The position numbers were made by a program, and so were the translations under genes. A stretch of DNA of 64,000 nucleotides, from the NCBI RefSeq assembly GCF_015477765.1, contig NZ_JADLQQ010000004.1, positions 496,001 to 560,000 on the forward strand, given 5' to 3'. The notes below the pieces were generated by a model. That model was not told the DNA's origin and did no database searches. It worked only from the letters and a program-made list of their open reading frames with translations. The DNA comes from Nocardia transvalensis (GTDB taxonomy: Bacteria > Actinomycetota > Actinomycetes > Mycobacteriales > Mycobacteriaceae). Below are positions 25,814-35,801 of this stretch, piece by piece (position 1 is the stretch's first letter; each line of letters opens with the position of its first letter).

Positions 25814-28800
25814 ATGACCGAGCTCGCCGACCGCGAACTGATCCCAGCACCGTACGACCTCGCCGACCGTTACCGCGTCGGCGGCGGCACCGTTGTCCTG
25901 ACCGGCGTGCAAGCCATTGCGCGGCAACTGGTCGAACAGCATGTGCGTGACCTGCGGGCGGGCAGACGGGTGGGCACCTTCGTCTCCGGATACCAGGGCT
26001 CCCCCCTGGGCGGTGTCGACCGGATGCTCGGCGGGATGCCGGAAGTATTGGCCGACCACGATATTCGCTTCGTGCCCGGCCTGAACGAGGAACTGGCCGC
26101 CACCGCGGTGTGGGGCAGTCAGGGCGAACTGCCCGTGGGCGCCACGCTGACCCACGACGGCGTGGTGGGCGTCTGGTACGGCAAGGGGCCGGGCCTGGAT
26201 CGCTCCACCGATGCGCTGCGGCACGCGAACATGTACGGCGCCAACCCCAACGGCGGCGTGCTGCTGCTGGTCGGTGACGATCCGGCGTCGAAATCCTCCA
26301 CGGTTCCGGCGGTGTCGGAGCGCTCGCTGGCCGCGATGAACATTCCGGTGCTGTTCCCGCGCAATGCCCGCGAGATCATCACCATGGGCCTGCACGGCGT
26401 GGCGCTGTCGCGCGCATCCGGCTGCCTGGTGGCGCTGAAGATCGTGGCCGATGTGGCCGACGGCGCGTGGACCGTCGAGGGCTCGGTCGGTGACATCGAC
26501 ATCGTCGTGCCCGAAATCCAGTGGGAGGGCAGGCCCTTCACCTATCGGCAGCGGCCGATGGCGGCGCCCACCGACAGCGTGATCGCCGAGGCGGATCTGT
26601 ACGGGCCGCGCTGGGAGATCGTCAAGGCCTACAGCACCCTCAACGATCTGGACGTCATCGAGGTCGATCCGGCGCACGCGCGCATCGGCATCGCCGCCAC
26701 CGGCACGACCTTCGACGCGGTGCGCCAGGCGCTGATCGATCTGGGCGTGGACGACGAGGCACTGCATCGCGCGGGTGTGCGGCTGCTGCGCATCGGCATG
26801 CCGTTCCCCGTTGCGCCGCAACGGGTGCGAGAGTTCGCCAAGGGCCTGGACCGGCTCATCGTGGTGGAGGACAAGACCGCCTTCATCGAGACCCAGATCC
26901 GCGAGATCCTCTACGGCACGGCCGACGCACCACAGATCGTCGGCAAGCACGACGCGCAGGGGCGGCCGCTGTTCGATCAGGACGGCGAGCTGACCGCCGG
27001 GCGGATCGTGAAGCCGCTGCGCCGGGTGCTCGACGGCCACCTGGACATGAAACGACCTCTGCCGCAACCGCTGTCGCTGTCGGTACTGCCCGCCAAGCGC
27101 GCCGCCTACTTCTGCAGCGGCTGCCCGCACAACCGGTCCACCGCAGTGCCGGAGGGCTCGCTGGCCGGTGGCGGCATCGGCTGCCACACCATGGTCACCA
27201 TGTCCGGCCGCGACGACAGCAAGGTGCTCGGCCTGACCCAGATGGGCGGCGAGGGCGCGCAATGGATCGGCCTGGCCCCCTTCACCGATGTGCCGCATCT
27301 GTTCCAGAACATCGGCGACGGAACGTATTTCCATTCCGGTCAGCTGGCGGTGCAGGCGTGCATCGCGGCCGGGGTGAACATCACCTACAAGCTGCTCTAC
27401 AACGATGTGGTCGCGATGACCGGCGCGCAGGATGCGGAGGGCGCGCTCGCCGTGCCGCGGCTCACGCACAAGCTCGCGATCGAGGGCGTCAAGCAGATCA
27501 TCATCTGCGCCGACGAGCCCAAGAAGTACCGCAAACGCGATCTGGCGCCGGGCACCCTGCTGTGGCACCGGGATCGGCTCGACGAGGCGCAGCGCGTCCT
27601 GCGTGAGATCCCCGGGGTGACCGTGCTGATCTACGACCAGCACTGTGCCGCCGACGCGCGCCGCCAGCGCAAGCGCGGCACCCTGCCCACGCGCCGCACC
27701 CGCGTGGTCATCAACGAGGCGGTGTGCGAGGGCTGCGGCGACTGCGGAGTGAAGAGCAACTGCCTGTCGGTGCAGCCGGTCGAGACGGAATTCGGGCGTA
27801 AGACCCGCATCGACCAGACCTCCTGCAATACCGACTACAGCTGCTTGGACGGCGACTGCCCGTCGTTCGTGACCGTCGAGCTGCCCGATCCGGGGAAGGC
27901 CAAGCGGCGCAACCGGTCCCGGCCCGAACCGCCCGCGCTGCCCGACCTCGAGTTCGCCGCGCCGACGACCACCCAGAACGTCTTCCTCGCCGGTATCGGC
28001 GGCACCGGCATCGTGACGGTGAATCAGGTGCTGGCGACCGCGGCCCTGCGGGCGGGATACGAGGTGGCGAGCCTGGATCAGATCGGGCTGAGCCAGAAGG
28101 CCGGTCCGGTGGTGTCGCATCTGCGGTTCGCGCCGGGGGAATTGGAGCCGTCCAACCGGCTGACCCCGGGCAGCGCCGACTGCATCGTGGCCTTCGATCT
28201 GCTGGCGGCCACCGACGCCAAGAATCTGGCGTACGGGTCGAAGGAGGTCACCCTGTCGGTGGCCTCGACGAGTAAGACCCCGACCGGCGAGATGGTCTAC
28301 GACAAGTCGGTGACCTATCCGGAGACCGAGCTGCTGCTGTCGCGGCTGGAGCGGACCTCGCGCACCGTGCACTCCTTCGATGCGCTGGCCGCCGCCGAGA
28401 CGCTGTTCGGCAATACCACCGCCGCGAACTTCCTGCTGGTGGGCGCCGCCTATCAGCTGGGCGGGCTGCGGTTGCCAGCGACGGCGATCGAGGAGGCCAT
28501 CGAGATCAACGGCGTGGCGGTGGCGGCGAATATCGCGGCCTTCCGGTGGGGCCGGGTCGCGGTGGCGCGGCCCGACGAATTCGCCGCCGCGATTACGCCG
28601 CCGCAGCGCAAGCGGCCCGAGATCGCCGTTCCCGCCGATCTTTTCGAGGGACTGACCGCGACCGGGGAGACCAGGCGACTGGTCGAGCTGCGCGCGGTGG
28701 AACTGATCGGCTTCCAGGGTGTGCGCGTGGCCCGCGACTACGTGCGGACCGTTCAGCGCATCTGGGAGGCGCAGCAGCGGGTCACCGACCGCACCGAGTT

Positions 28801-29287
28801 CAGCGAGCAGGTGGCGCGCGGGCTGTACAAGTTCACCGCCTACAAGGACGAGTACGAGGTCGCCCGGCGACTGGTCGATCCGGCGTTCGTCGACGAGGTC
28901 GCCGCGCAGGTACCCGACGGTGCGAACCTCACCTACAAGCTGCACCCGCCGATCCTGCGCGCGATGGGCCGCAAGAAGAAGATCGGCTTCGGCCCGCGCA
29001 GCCACGTCGCGCTGAAGCTGCTGGCCAAGGGAAAGCGGTTGCGCGGCACCAAATTCGACCCGTTCGGCTATATGCACGTCCGCAAGGTCGAACGTGCCCT
29101 GCTCGCCCACTACACCGATATGGTCACGAATCTGGCCGACACCCTCGCCACCGACTACGACCGCGCCGTGGAGGCCGCATCGCTGGCCGACGCAGTCCGC
29201 GGCTACGAGGACGTGAAGCTCGCCTCCATCGAGACATACCGAACCCGATTGCGGGAATTGGGGATCGAGCCTCCGGCCCTGCCGTGA
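25814..29287 (+). CDS. indolepyruvate ferredoxin oxidoreductase, fused alpha-beta type
   Basis: A 1157-aa single-chain 2-oxoacid:ferredoxin oxidoreductase. The N-terminal pyrimidine-binding region of the TPP enzyme (to about residue 300) precedes the TPP-pyrophosphate domain containing FCSGCPHNRSTAVPEG. A 4Fe-4S module follows at about 635-680 (CEGCGDCGVKSNCLSVQPVE and a second Cys set), and then the gamma-type domain beginning VFLAGIGGTGIVTVNQVL. It oxidises aryl-pyruvates (transamination products of Trp, Phe, Tyr) to acyl-CoA and reduces ferredoxin. The two subunits of archaeal enzymes are one polypeptide here. The ATG at 25814 follows GGTGGAA. Confidence 0.9.
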   Translation: MTELADRELIPAPYDLADRYRVGGGTVVLTGVQAIARQLVEQHVRDLRAGRRVGTFVSGYQGSPLGGVDRMLGGMPEVLADHDIRFVPGLNEELAATAVWGSQGELPVGATLTHDGVVGVWYGKGPGLDRSTDALRHANMYGANPNGGVLLLVGDDPASKSSTVPAVSERSLAAMNIPVLFPRNAREIITMGLHGVALSRASGCLVALKIVADVADGAWTVEGSVGDIDIVVPEIQWEGRPFTYRQRPMAAPTDSVIAEADLYGPRWEIVKAYSTLNDLDVIEVDPAHARIGIAATGTTFDAVRQALIDLGVDDEALHRAGVRLLRIGMPFPVAPQRVREFAKGLDRLIVVEDKTAFIETQIREILYGTADAPQIVGKHDAQGRPLFDQDGELTAGRIVKPLRRVLDGHLDMKRPLPQPLSLSVLPAKRAAYFCSGCPHNRSTAVPEGSLAGGGIGCHTMVTMSGRDDSKVLGLTQMGGEGAQWIGLAPFTDVPHLFQNIGDGTYFHSGQLAVQACIAAGVNITYKLLYNDVVAMTGAQDAEGALAVPRLTHKLAIEGVKQIIICADEPKKYRKRDLAPGTLLWHRDRLDEAQRVLREIPGVTVLIYDQHCAADARRQRKRGTLPTRRTRVVINEAVCEGCGDCGVKSNCLSVQPVETEFGRKTRIDQTSCNTDYSCLDGDCPSFVTVELPDPGKAKRRNRSRPEPPALPDLEFAAPTTTQNVFLAGIGGTGIVTVNQVLATAALRAGYEVASLDQIGLSQKAGPVVSHLRFAPGELEPSNRLTPGSADCIVAFDLLAATDAKNLAYGSKEVTLSVASTSKTPTGEMVYDKSVTYPETELLLSRLERTSRTVHSFDALAAAETLFGNTTAANFLLVGAAYQLGGLRLPATAIEEAIEINGVAVAANIAAFRWGRVAVARPDEFAAAITPPQRKRPEIAVPADLFEGLTATGETRRLVELRAVELIGFQGVRVARDYVRTVQRIWEAQQRVTDRTEFSEQVARGLYKFTAYKDEYEVARRLVDPAFVDEVAAQVPDGANLTYKLHPPILRAMGRKKKIGFGPRSHVALKLLAKGKRLRGTKFDPFGYMHVRKVERALLAHYTDMVTNLADTLATDYDRAVEAASLADAVRGYEDVKLASIETYRTRLRELGIEPPALP

Positions 29288-29330
29288 GGTCGCGGCGGTG
29301 CGGTTCGCAGTGAGGGGCCGCACCGCAACG

Positions 29331-29367
29331 AAAAGCCCGCCCGGACAAGCTGTCCGGGCGGGCTTTT
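29331..29367. terminator. bidirectional terminator between IOR and speDE
   Basis: A perfect 17-bp stem starting AAAAGCCCGCCCGGACA, with a 3-base loop and ending in TTTT. A-tract and U-tract are symmetrical, so it works for the converging IOR and SpeD-SpeE transcripts. Confidence 0.95.
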
Positions 29368-29439
29368 CACGTATTCGGTTGTACCGCGCGGTCAGGCCGG
29401 AACGCCCACACCGCTCAGACCGCTACCCCCACCCGCGTC

Positions 29440-30666
29440 TCAAACCGCTACCCCCACCCGCAGGGTGTGGGGTTCGATCGCGCCGCGGATCAAGGCGCGC
29501 TCATCGATCGTCTCGGCACGGTAGGGGAGGGTCGAGAGGGTGGTGATCATCTTGGCCACCGGGTCCTCGATCACCTTCGGGGTGCCGAAGATGAACGTCC
29601 ATTCGTGCTCGTCGCTGACGTAGGGCACGACGGTGGGGAACAGGTTCTGGAAGCGGCTCCACGAGCGCTTCAGAGTTTCGTTGCGCCACATCGTCTGACA
29701 GCCCGCCTGTGCCGCGAGCACGCCGCCCTCGGCCAGCAGCCGCCGACAGCGCTCCAGGAACTCGTCCTCGTACAGGCGGTTGTGCTGGGCATCCTCGACC
29801 CGCTCGTCGGGCAGGTCGATGACGATCATGTCGTAGCGGATGCCCGCCGCCTCGGCCTGGGCCAGGAAGTCCCAGCCGTCGGCGTAGTGCATCTTGATCG
29901 GGCCCTTCTGGGCGACCGCCTCGGCCAGATCGGCCTCGGTGTAGCCGTAGGGGAGGTGCCTGGCGCACAGCTCCACCTCCAGCTGGTCGATGTCGACGTG
30001 GTCCACGAGCGACGCGCCCGCGGCGACCGACATCTGCGAGGCCACGCCCTCGCCGGAACCGACGATGAGCACCCTGTCCAGCTTCTCGGCCAGCGCGTAG
30101 CCCGGCACGAGCATGGCCTCGTGGTAGGTCAGCTGGGAGTACTCGGTGGACTGGCGATCGTCGTCGGAGAACAGGGACACGCCCTGCTCGGTACGCGCGA
30201 TCACCATGTGCTGAAACGGGGTTCGGGTGTCGACGATGACATCCTGCAGATCCCAGATCCGGGTCAGCCCGTCGCCCACCGGCTCGTGAATGCGCCGGGC
30301 GGCGTGCCCGCGCTGAATCACCTCCATGTGAACGCTGTTCGGCGACAGCTCCTGCTGTAGCAGCTCGACCGCCTTCGTGGCACCCGCGCCGATACTGCCG
30401 CAGGTGAATACGTCGACGAAGATGTCACCCGATTCCGGATAGGTGTGAATCGAGGCATGCGACTCCGACAGCAGCGCCAACACCGTGACACCCTGCGGCT
30501 CGAACTTCTTGTGAGTCACATCGCAGATGGTGACACCGGCTCCTAGCAACGATTTTCGAAGCGCTGTTTCGAGTCGTTCGAGATCGTCGCAAAGGGCTGC
30601 GTCGACACCACCGAACTCGGCCAGCACGTGCCAGCCGGTGAATTCTGCCGTCATGGGCAAACTCAC
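29440..30666 (-). CDS. fused S-adenosylmethionine decarboxylase - spermidine synthase (SpeD-SpeE)
   Basis: A 408-aa two-enzyme fusion. The N-terminal SpeD half self-cleaves between E68 and S69 (LLSESHASIHTYPE); S69 becomes the pyruvoyl group, with H74 and C89 at the positions of the processing His and Cys. From about residue 155 there is a SpeE-like aminopropyltransferase: STEYSQLTYHEAML, the SAM-site GSGEG (usual GGGDG) and the catalytic-acid region DLPDE. It yields decarboxylated SAM and transfers aminopropyl to putrescine. The GTG at 30666 overlaps the upstream stop (GTGA); an ATG lies at 30654. It is downstream of the ornithine-decarboxylase-like gene. Confidence 0.9.
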   Translation of the reverse strand: MSLPMTAEFTGWHVLAEFGGVDAALCDDLERLETALRKSLLGAGVTICDVTHKKFEPQGVTVLALLSESHASIHTYPESGDIFVDVFTCGSIGAGATKAVELLQQELSPNSVHMEVIQRGHAARRIHEPVGDGLTRIWDLQDVIVDTRTPFQHMVIARTEQGVSLFSDDDRQSTEYSQLTYHEAMLVPGYALAEKLDRVLIVGSGEGVASQMSVAAGASLVDHVDIDQLEVELCARHLPYGYTEADLAEAVAQKGPIKMHYADGWDFLAQAEAAGIRYDMIVIDLPDERVEDAQHNRLYEDEFLERCRRLLAEGGVLAAQAGCQTMWRNETLKRSWSRFQNLFPTVVPYVSDEHEWTFIFGTPKVIEDPVAKMITTLSTLPYRAETIDERALIRGAIEPHTLRVGVAV

Positions 30667-31778
30667 TCTCGCTCAGCGCCAATGACATGAACAGTCAAAG
30701 GCGGGAAACCATTGAAGGACACCGACGAATAACTCGCCGTATAGGCGCCGGTATCGAGGATCCGAACGGGATCACCGGCTCGCAGCGTGATAGGCAGGAG
30801 GACACGCGTGCGTTGATAGAGTACATCGTCTCCGTCACAGGTCGGGCCGGCTATCACCGCCTCGTCCGTCGGGTCGCCGTCCCGGCCGGTTTCGATCCGG
30901 TAGGCGATGTACTCGTTCTCGGTTTCGGCCATACCGTTGTAGCGGCCGATATCGAGGTATATCCAGCGCCGCCCGTCCGGCGCGATGCGCACGTTCACGA
31001 CCTCGGCGTGGATCACGCCGGCATTGCCCACCAGGGCGCGGCCGGGTTCCACCACCAGATCGGCGTGCTCCGGGAGGTGTCGGGACGCCGCCTCGGCGAT
31101 CACCGCACCCAGTTCGGACAGCTCCGGCGCCGGATCGGCGTACGAAATCGGCAGTCCACCACCGATATTCACAGAGCTGACCGGAATATCCTTGACCGCC
31201 AAGGCTTCCGCGATGGCACCGGCCTGTTCGATGCCGATCCGCCAAGCCGCCGGGTCCAATTGCTGTGAGCCCACGTGGAAGTAGGGACCCACCACACGCA
31301 GGCCCAGATCGCGGGCGCGCACCAGCAGTCGCACCGCTTCGCCGGGCGCGCAACCGAATTTGGTGCCGAACGGCGTCTGCGACTGCGGGGCCGAGGCCAG
31401 GAATCGGCACTCCACCTCCGCGCCGGGAGCGTGCTCGGCGATGCGGGCCAGATCGTCTTCGGTGTCGAAGGCGTAGCGGCGCACCCCCGCGGCGTAGGCG
31501 GCGGCGATATGGCTCGCCTTCTTGATGGGATTGCCGTAGCAGAGCGCCGCCGGGGCGACGCCCAGGCCCAGGCACTGCTCGATCTCACCGATACTGGCGA
31601 CGTCGAATTCCGCACCCTCGGCGGACAGCAGCCGGATGATCTCCGGCATGGGGGAGGCCTTGACCGCGAACCGAATTCGCGCTGTGGGTAGCGCCGACCG
31701 CAGTGCGCGGTAATTGTCGCGCACCCGGGCGAGGTCGATGACGAGACAGGGCGACTCGGGCGCGTGTGCATTCAACAA
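30663..31778 (-). CDS. type III-fold PLP ornithine/diamine decarboxylase
   Basis: A 371-aa enzyme of the alanine-racemase-fold decarboxylases (ODC/DAPDC/ADC family 2). The PLP lysine is in RFAVKASPMPEII, the phosphate loop is the VNIGGGLP segment, and the active-site Cys region is GPTCDGDDVLYQ. The length is that of bacterial ODC. It would make putrescine, which the next gene converts to spermidine; both are in one operon with a 4-base overlap. Lysine or diaminobutyrate-type substrates cannot be excluded. Confidence 0.88.
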   Translation of the reverse strand: MLNAHAPESPCLVIDLARVRDNYRALRSALPTARIRFAVKASPMPEIIRLLSAEGAEFDVASIGEIEQCLGLGVAPAALCYGNPIKKASHIAAAYAAGVRRYAFDTEDDLARIAEHAPGAEVECRFLASAPQSQTPFGTKFGCAPGEAVRLLVRARDLGLRVVGPYFHVGSQQLDPAAWRIGIEQAGAIAEALAVKDIPVSSVNIGGGLPISYADPAPELSELGAVIAEAASRHLPEHADLVVEPGRALVGNAGVIHAEVVNVRIAPDGRRWIYLDIGRYNGMAETENEYIAYRIETGRDGDPTDEAVIAGPTCDGDDVLYQRTRVLLPITLRAGDPVRILDTGAYTASYSSVSFNGFPPLTVHVIGAERE

Positions 31779-32032
31779 TCTAAGGGAACTCTCTTTCTTC
31801 CGGGCAGCCTCCCGCTGCGGGCAGCGAGCGAGACAGTATCAGCAGGAAGCCGTGGGGAACGAACCGGATTAACGTCGTCTTGATCACGCGTACGGACGGC
31901 AGGCGTCAGCGCTCGTGATCCCGAGAGGCAGCAGACCGCAGGTTCAGGCGTCAGGTCTCAGGTCCCCGGCGAATGCCGGGATCTGTTTTCGGCGCAGAAT
32001 CTCGCCGACGACAGGTACGCGACGGTCGGTGT

Positions 32033-34552
32033 TCATCCCGCCGTCACCGTGACCTCGTCGAATTTCACTTCACCGGCCGCATCGGATTCCGCGAGGTCGA
32101 CCACGGCGTCGATGGACCAGCCGTGATCGCCCGCCGGATCGTCGAGCACCTGGCGGACATGCCAGAATCCGGGTCGCTGTTCTATACGGAAAAGTTGCGG
32201 GCCGCGCGCATTGGGGCCGGTGCCGATGGTCTCGTATTCGGCGAAATAGGGTTCGAGTTCTGCTTCCCAGTCCGGGCCATCGCCCAGGTCGGCGAGTTTG
32301 TCCCAGCGCCGCAAGGCGGCCAGTTCCACGCGCCGGAACATCGCATTGCGCACCATGACGCGGAAGGCACGTTCGTTGGCCGAGATGGGGCGGACCGTTT
32401 CCGCGCCGAAGGCCAGCTGTTCGTCGTCGGTTTCCGCGCCCGGATTGGTGAGCTGCTCCCACTCGTCGAGCAGGCTGGAATCCACTTGCCGGACAAGCTC
32501 TCCCAGCCATTCGGTGAGGTCGTCGAGTTCCTCGGTGCGGGCCGATTCGGGCACCGTGCGGCGCAGCGCGCGGTAGGCGTCGGCCAGGTAGCGCAGCACC
32601 ATGCCCTCGGAGCGGGCCAGCTCGTACTCGCTGATCAGTTCCGCGAAAGTCAGTGAGCGCTCGATCATTTCGCGCACCACCGACTTGGGGGACGGGCTGA
32701 ACTCCGACACCCACGGGTGACCGGCGCGATAGGTCTCGAACGCAGGTTCGATCAGGTCGGCCAGGGGTCTGGGCCAGGTGATGTCCTCGAGCAGCTCCAT
32801 GCGCTCGTCGTAGTCGATGCCGTCGGCCTTCATCTCGGCGATGGCGGTACCGCGCGCCTTGTGCTGCTGGGCGAGCAGCAGCTGGCGCGGGTCCTCCAGC
32901 GTGGACTCGATGATCGACACCACATCCAGTGTGTAGGTCGGGGCGTCGCTGTCAAGTAGTTCGAGTGCGGCGAGTGCGAACGGCGACAGCGGCTGATCGA
33001 GGGCGAAGTTGCGCTGCAGGTCGACGGTCAGCCGGGCCCGGCGGCCGTATTCGTCGGGTTCGTCGAGCTGCTGGACCACGCCCGCGTCGCGCAGCGCCCG
33101 GTACAGCCGGATCGCCTTCAGAATATGTTTGCGCTGCGCCGGGCGCGGCTCGTGATTGTCTTCGAGCAGATGCCGCATGGCATCGAAGCAATTGCCGCGG
33201 CGGGCGATGACATTGAGCAGCATGGAATTGGTCACCCGGAACCGCGACACCATGGGTTCCGGTGCGGCGGCCACCAGCCGGTCGAAGGTGTCCTGCGACC
33301 AGGAGACGAAGCCCTCGGGCGGTTTGCGGCGCTGCACCTTGCGCTGCTTCTTCGGATCGTCACCGGCCTTCGCGAGCAGGCGGGCGTTCTCGATCTCGTG
33401 CTCGGGCGCTTGCACCACGACCGTGCCCATGGTGTCGTAGCCCGCGCGCCCCGCGCGACCGGCGATCTGATGGAATTCGCGCGCCTTGAGCCGCCGCGTG
33501 CGCACCCCGTCGAATTTGGTGAGCCCGGTCAGCAGCACCGTGCGGATGGGGACGTTGATGCCGACCCCGAGGGTGTCGGTGCCGCAGACCACCTTCAGCA
33601 GGCCCTCCTGGGCCAGCCGTTCCACCAGGCGGCGGTACTTGGGCAGCATCCCGGCGTGGTGGACGCCGATGCCGTGGCGGATCAGCCGCGACAGCGTCTT
33701 GCCGAAACCGCTGGAGAAGCGGAAGCTGCCGATCGCCTCGGCGATCGCCTCCTTCTCCGCCTTGCTCGCGAAGTTCACGCTCGTCAGCGCCTGGGCGCGT
33801 TCCAGCGCGGCGGCCTGGGTGAAGTGCACGACGTAGACGGGGGACTGGTTGGTGGTGACCAGTTCCTCGAGCGTCTCGGTGATGGGGGTGCGCGCATACG
33901 AGAACAGCAGCGGCACAGGACGTTCCGAGCCGGTCACGATGGCGGTGGGGCGGCCGGTGCGACGTTCCAGGTCCTTCTTGAAGAAGTCGACCTCACCGAG
34001 GGTGGCCGACATCAGCAGGAACTGCGCCTTCGGAAGTTCCAGCAGCGGCACCTGCCAGGCCCAGCCGCGGTCGGGGTCGGCGTAGAAATGGAATTCGTCC
34101 ATCACCACCTGGCCGACCTCGGCATCGGGGCCCTCGCGCAACGCCAGATTGGCCAGGATCTCCGCGGTGGCGCAGATGATCGGCGCCGTCGGGTTCACTG
34201 CCGCGTCGCCGGTCACCATGCCGACCTTGTCCGCGCCGAACACCTCGCACAGCGCGAAGAACTTCTCGCTGACCAGTGCCTTGATCGGGGCGGTGTAGTA
34301 GCTGCGCTCGCCGCGGTTCAGCGCCGCGAAATGGGCGCCCACCGCCACCATCGACTTCCCTGAGCCGGTCGGGGTGGCGAGAATGACGTTGGCGCCGGTC
34401 ATCAGCTCCAGCAGCGCCTCTTCCTGCGCCGGATACAGCGTCAGGCCCTGCGCGCCGGTCCACTCGGCGAAGGTTTCGTACAGCCAATCCGGATCCACGT
34501 CGGGCACGGCACGATCGGGCACGAGTTCGGACAGCTGCACGTAACTCAACAC
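32033..34552 (-). CDS. Ski2-like DEAD/DEAH RNA helicase
   Basis: An 839-aa superfamily-2 helicase. Motif I is ATPTGSGKSMVAVGA, motif II VVMDEFHFY, motif III SATLGEVDFF and motif VI QIAGRAGRAGYDT. The C-terminal part (about 420-839, with the linker QRRKPPEGFVSW) resembles the DUF3516 extension of actinobacterial Ski2-like helicases. Probably acts in RNA turnover. The GTG at 34552 is the first possible start; a GTG four codons later is an alternative. It is single and divergent from nothing obvious upstream. Confidence 0.88.
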   Translation of the reverse strand: MLSYVQLSELVPDRAVPDVDPDWLYETFAEWTGAQGLTLYPAQEEALLELMTGANVILATPTGSGKSMVAVGAHFAALNRGERSYYTAPIKALVSEKFFALCEVFGADKVGMVTGDAAVNPTAPIICATAEILANLALREGPDAEVGQVVMDEFHFYADPDRGWAWQVPLLELPKAQFLLMSATLGEVDFFKKDLERRTGRPTAIVTGSERPVPLLFSYARTPITETLEELVTTNQSPVYVVHFTQAAALERAQALTSVNFASKAEKEAIAEAIGSFRFSSGFGKTLSRLIRHGIGVHHAGMLPKYRRLVERLAQEGLLKVVCGTDTLGVGINVPIRTVLLTGLTKFDGVRTRRLKAREFHQIAGRAGRAGYDTMGTVVVQAPEHEIENARLLAKAGDDPKKQRKVQRRKPPEGFVSWSQDTFDRLVAAAPEPMVSRFRVTNSMLLNVIARRGNCFDAMRHLLEDNHEPRPAQRKHILKAIRLYRALRDAGVVQQLDEPDEYGRRARLTVDLQRNFALDQPLSPFALAALELLDSDAPTYTLDVVSIIESTLEDPRQLLLAQQHKARGTAIAEMKADGIDYDERMELLEDITWPRPLADLIEPAFETYRAGHPWVSEFSPSPKSVVREMIERSLTFAELISEYELARSEGMVLRYLADAYRALRRTVPESARTEELDDLTEWLGELVRQVDSSLLDEWEQLTNPGAETDDEQLAFGAETVRPISANERAFRVMVRNAMFRRVELAALRRWDKLADLGDGPDWEAELEPYFAEYETIGTGPNARGPQLFRIEQRPGFWHVRQVLDDPAGDHGWSIDAVVDLAESDAAGEVKFDEVTVTAG

Positions 34553-34616
34553 TACAGTGCTGTGTCACGGCATTTTTCGCGCCCCGTCCGCGCCGCCGTC
34601 GTGGCAGCGCACGACG

Positions 34617-35561
34617 TCAGCGAGCCTGGCCGCCGTCCTCGTCACCCAGACCGTTCTGCTCGGCCAGGAAGCGCTCGAACTCCGCGCCCAGCTCGTCGCC
34701 GGTCGGCAGGTCGGCGTCGCCGGCGAGCAGGCTCGACTGACGCTCCTGAGCGGTGACGAAGCTGTCGTACTGGCGTTCCAGGGCGTGCACCACCGTTTCC
34801 ACCTCGGCGTTGCCGGCGATGTGCTCGTTGACCTGTTCGCGCACCCGGGCTGCGGCCTCGCCCAGTGCGGCCAGCGGCAGTTGCAGCCCGGCGTTGTCGG
34901 CGACATTCTCGAGCAGGGTCTGCGCTGCCTCCGGATACGCGGTCTGGGCCAGGTAGTGCGGCACGTGCACGGAGAAGCCGATGGACTCGTGGCCGTGCTG
35001 GGCCATCCGGAACTCCAGCAGCGAGGAGGCGCTGCTCGGGACCTGCAGCTCGCCGGGCCAGCGCTGGTGCTCGCCGATCAGGTCGCGGTCGCTGGCGTGC
35101 GCGGTCACGCCCAGCGGGCGGGTGTGCGGGATCGCCATCGGGATGGCGCTCAGGCCGATGGTGCGGCGCACGCCCAGCTGCTCGGCCAGCAGCCGCACCG
35201 CGGTCACGAACTTCTCCCAGCGCAGATCCGGCTCCAGCCCGGCCAGCAGCAGGAACGGGGTGCCCGCGGTGTCGCGCAGCGCCCACAGGTTCAGTTCGGG
35301 GTCGGCATAGTCGGAGAAGTGGTCGGTCTTGAACGTCATCAGCGGGCGTCGCGAGCGATAGTCGAGCAGTTCGTCCACATCGAACGAAGCGACCAGCTCC
35401 GACTCGAGGCTCTCACGCAGATGCGTCGTCGCCAGGCGTACCGCGTGGCCGGCGTCGGTGAAACCCTCCAAACCGTGCACCAGCACCGGACCCGCACCGT
35501 CGGCGGACGACAGCTGCGGAGCGGGGAACTCCAGCTCGTACATTCGCGACTCGTAGTCCAT
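34617..35561 (-). CDS. PAC2-family (proteasome assembly chaperone-like) protein
   Basis: A 314-aa PAC2 protein: GPVLVHGLEGFTDAGHAVRLA and RPLGVTAHASD are family segments, followed by a C-terminal coiled tail with a conserved LEFRMAQHGHESIGFSVHVPHYLAQTAYPEAA stretch. PAC2 folds assist proteasome assembly in eukaryotes; the actinobacterial members (Rv2714 type) have unknown roles. In mycobacteria this gene also lies near ideR and lexA. The ATG at 35561 gives the usual N-terminus MDYESRMYELEF. Confidence 0.88.
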   Translation of the reverse strand: MDYESRMYELEFPAPQLSSADGAGPVLVHGLEGFTDAGHAVRLATTHLRESLESELVASFDVDELLDYRSRRPLMTFKTDHFSDYADPELNLWALRDTAGTPFLLLAGLEPDLRWEKFVTAVRLLAEQLGVRRTIGLSAIPMAIPHTRPLGVTAHASDRDLIGEHQRWPGELQVPSSASSLLEFRMAQHGHESIGFSVHVPHYLAQTAYPEAAQTLLENVADNAGLQLPLAALGEAAARVREQVNEHIAGNAEVETVVHALERQYDSFVTAQERQSSLLAGDADLPTGDELGAEFERFLAEQNGLGDEDGGQAR

Positions 35562-35801
35562 CGCGTACTCCTTCCTGCGGTGGTCCACCACATCGGCGCT
35601 GCGGCGCGGGCGGTTCTGCTGCTCGTCACCGCCGCTCGACGGATGCGCAGACCACCTCCATTGTCCCTCATGTTCTTCGGAGGCCGCGCCGGGTGGGTGT
35701 GCACCGCAACCACACAACAACAGGTACCCGATCCGCATTCCCGTACGCGCGTACCGGCGTGGCAGCGTGGGCGGATCCGGGGGTTCGGTCATAGTGAACA
35801 G

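Noticed and set aside
25727..29323. 1198-codon minus-strand frame opposite the indolepyruvate oxidoreductase
   Set aside because: Composition is that of an antisense shadow; the plus-strand protein has clear motifs throughout.
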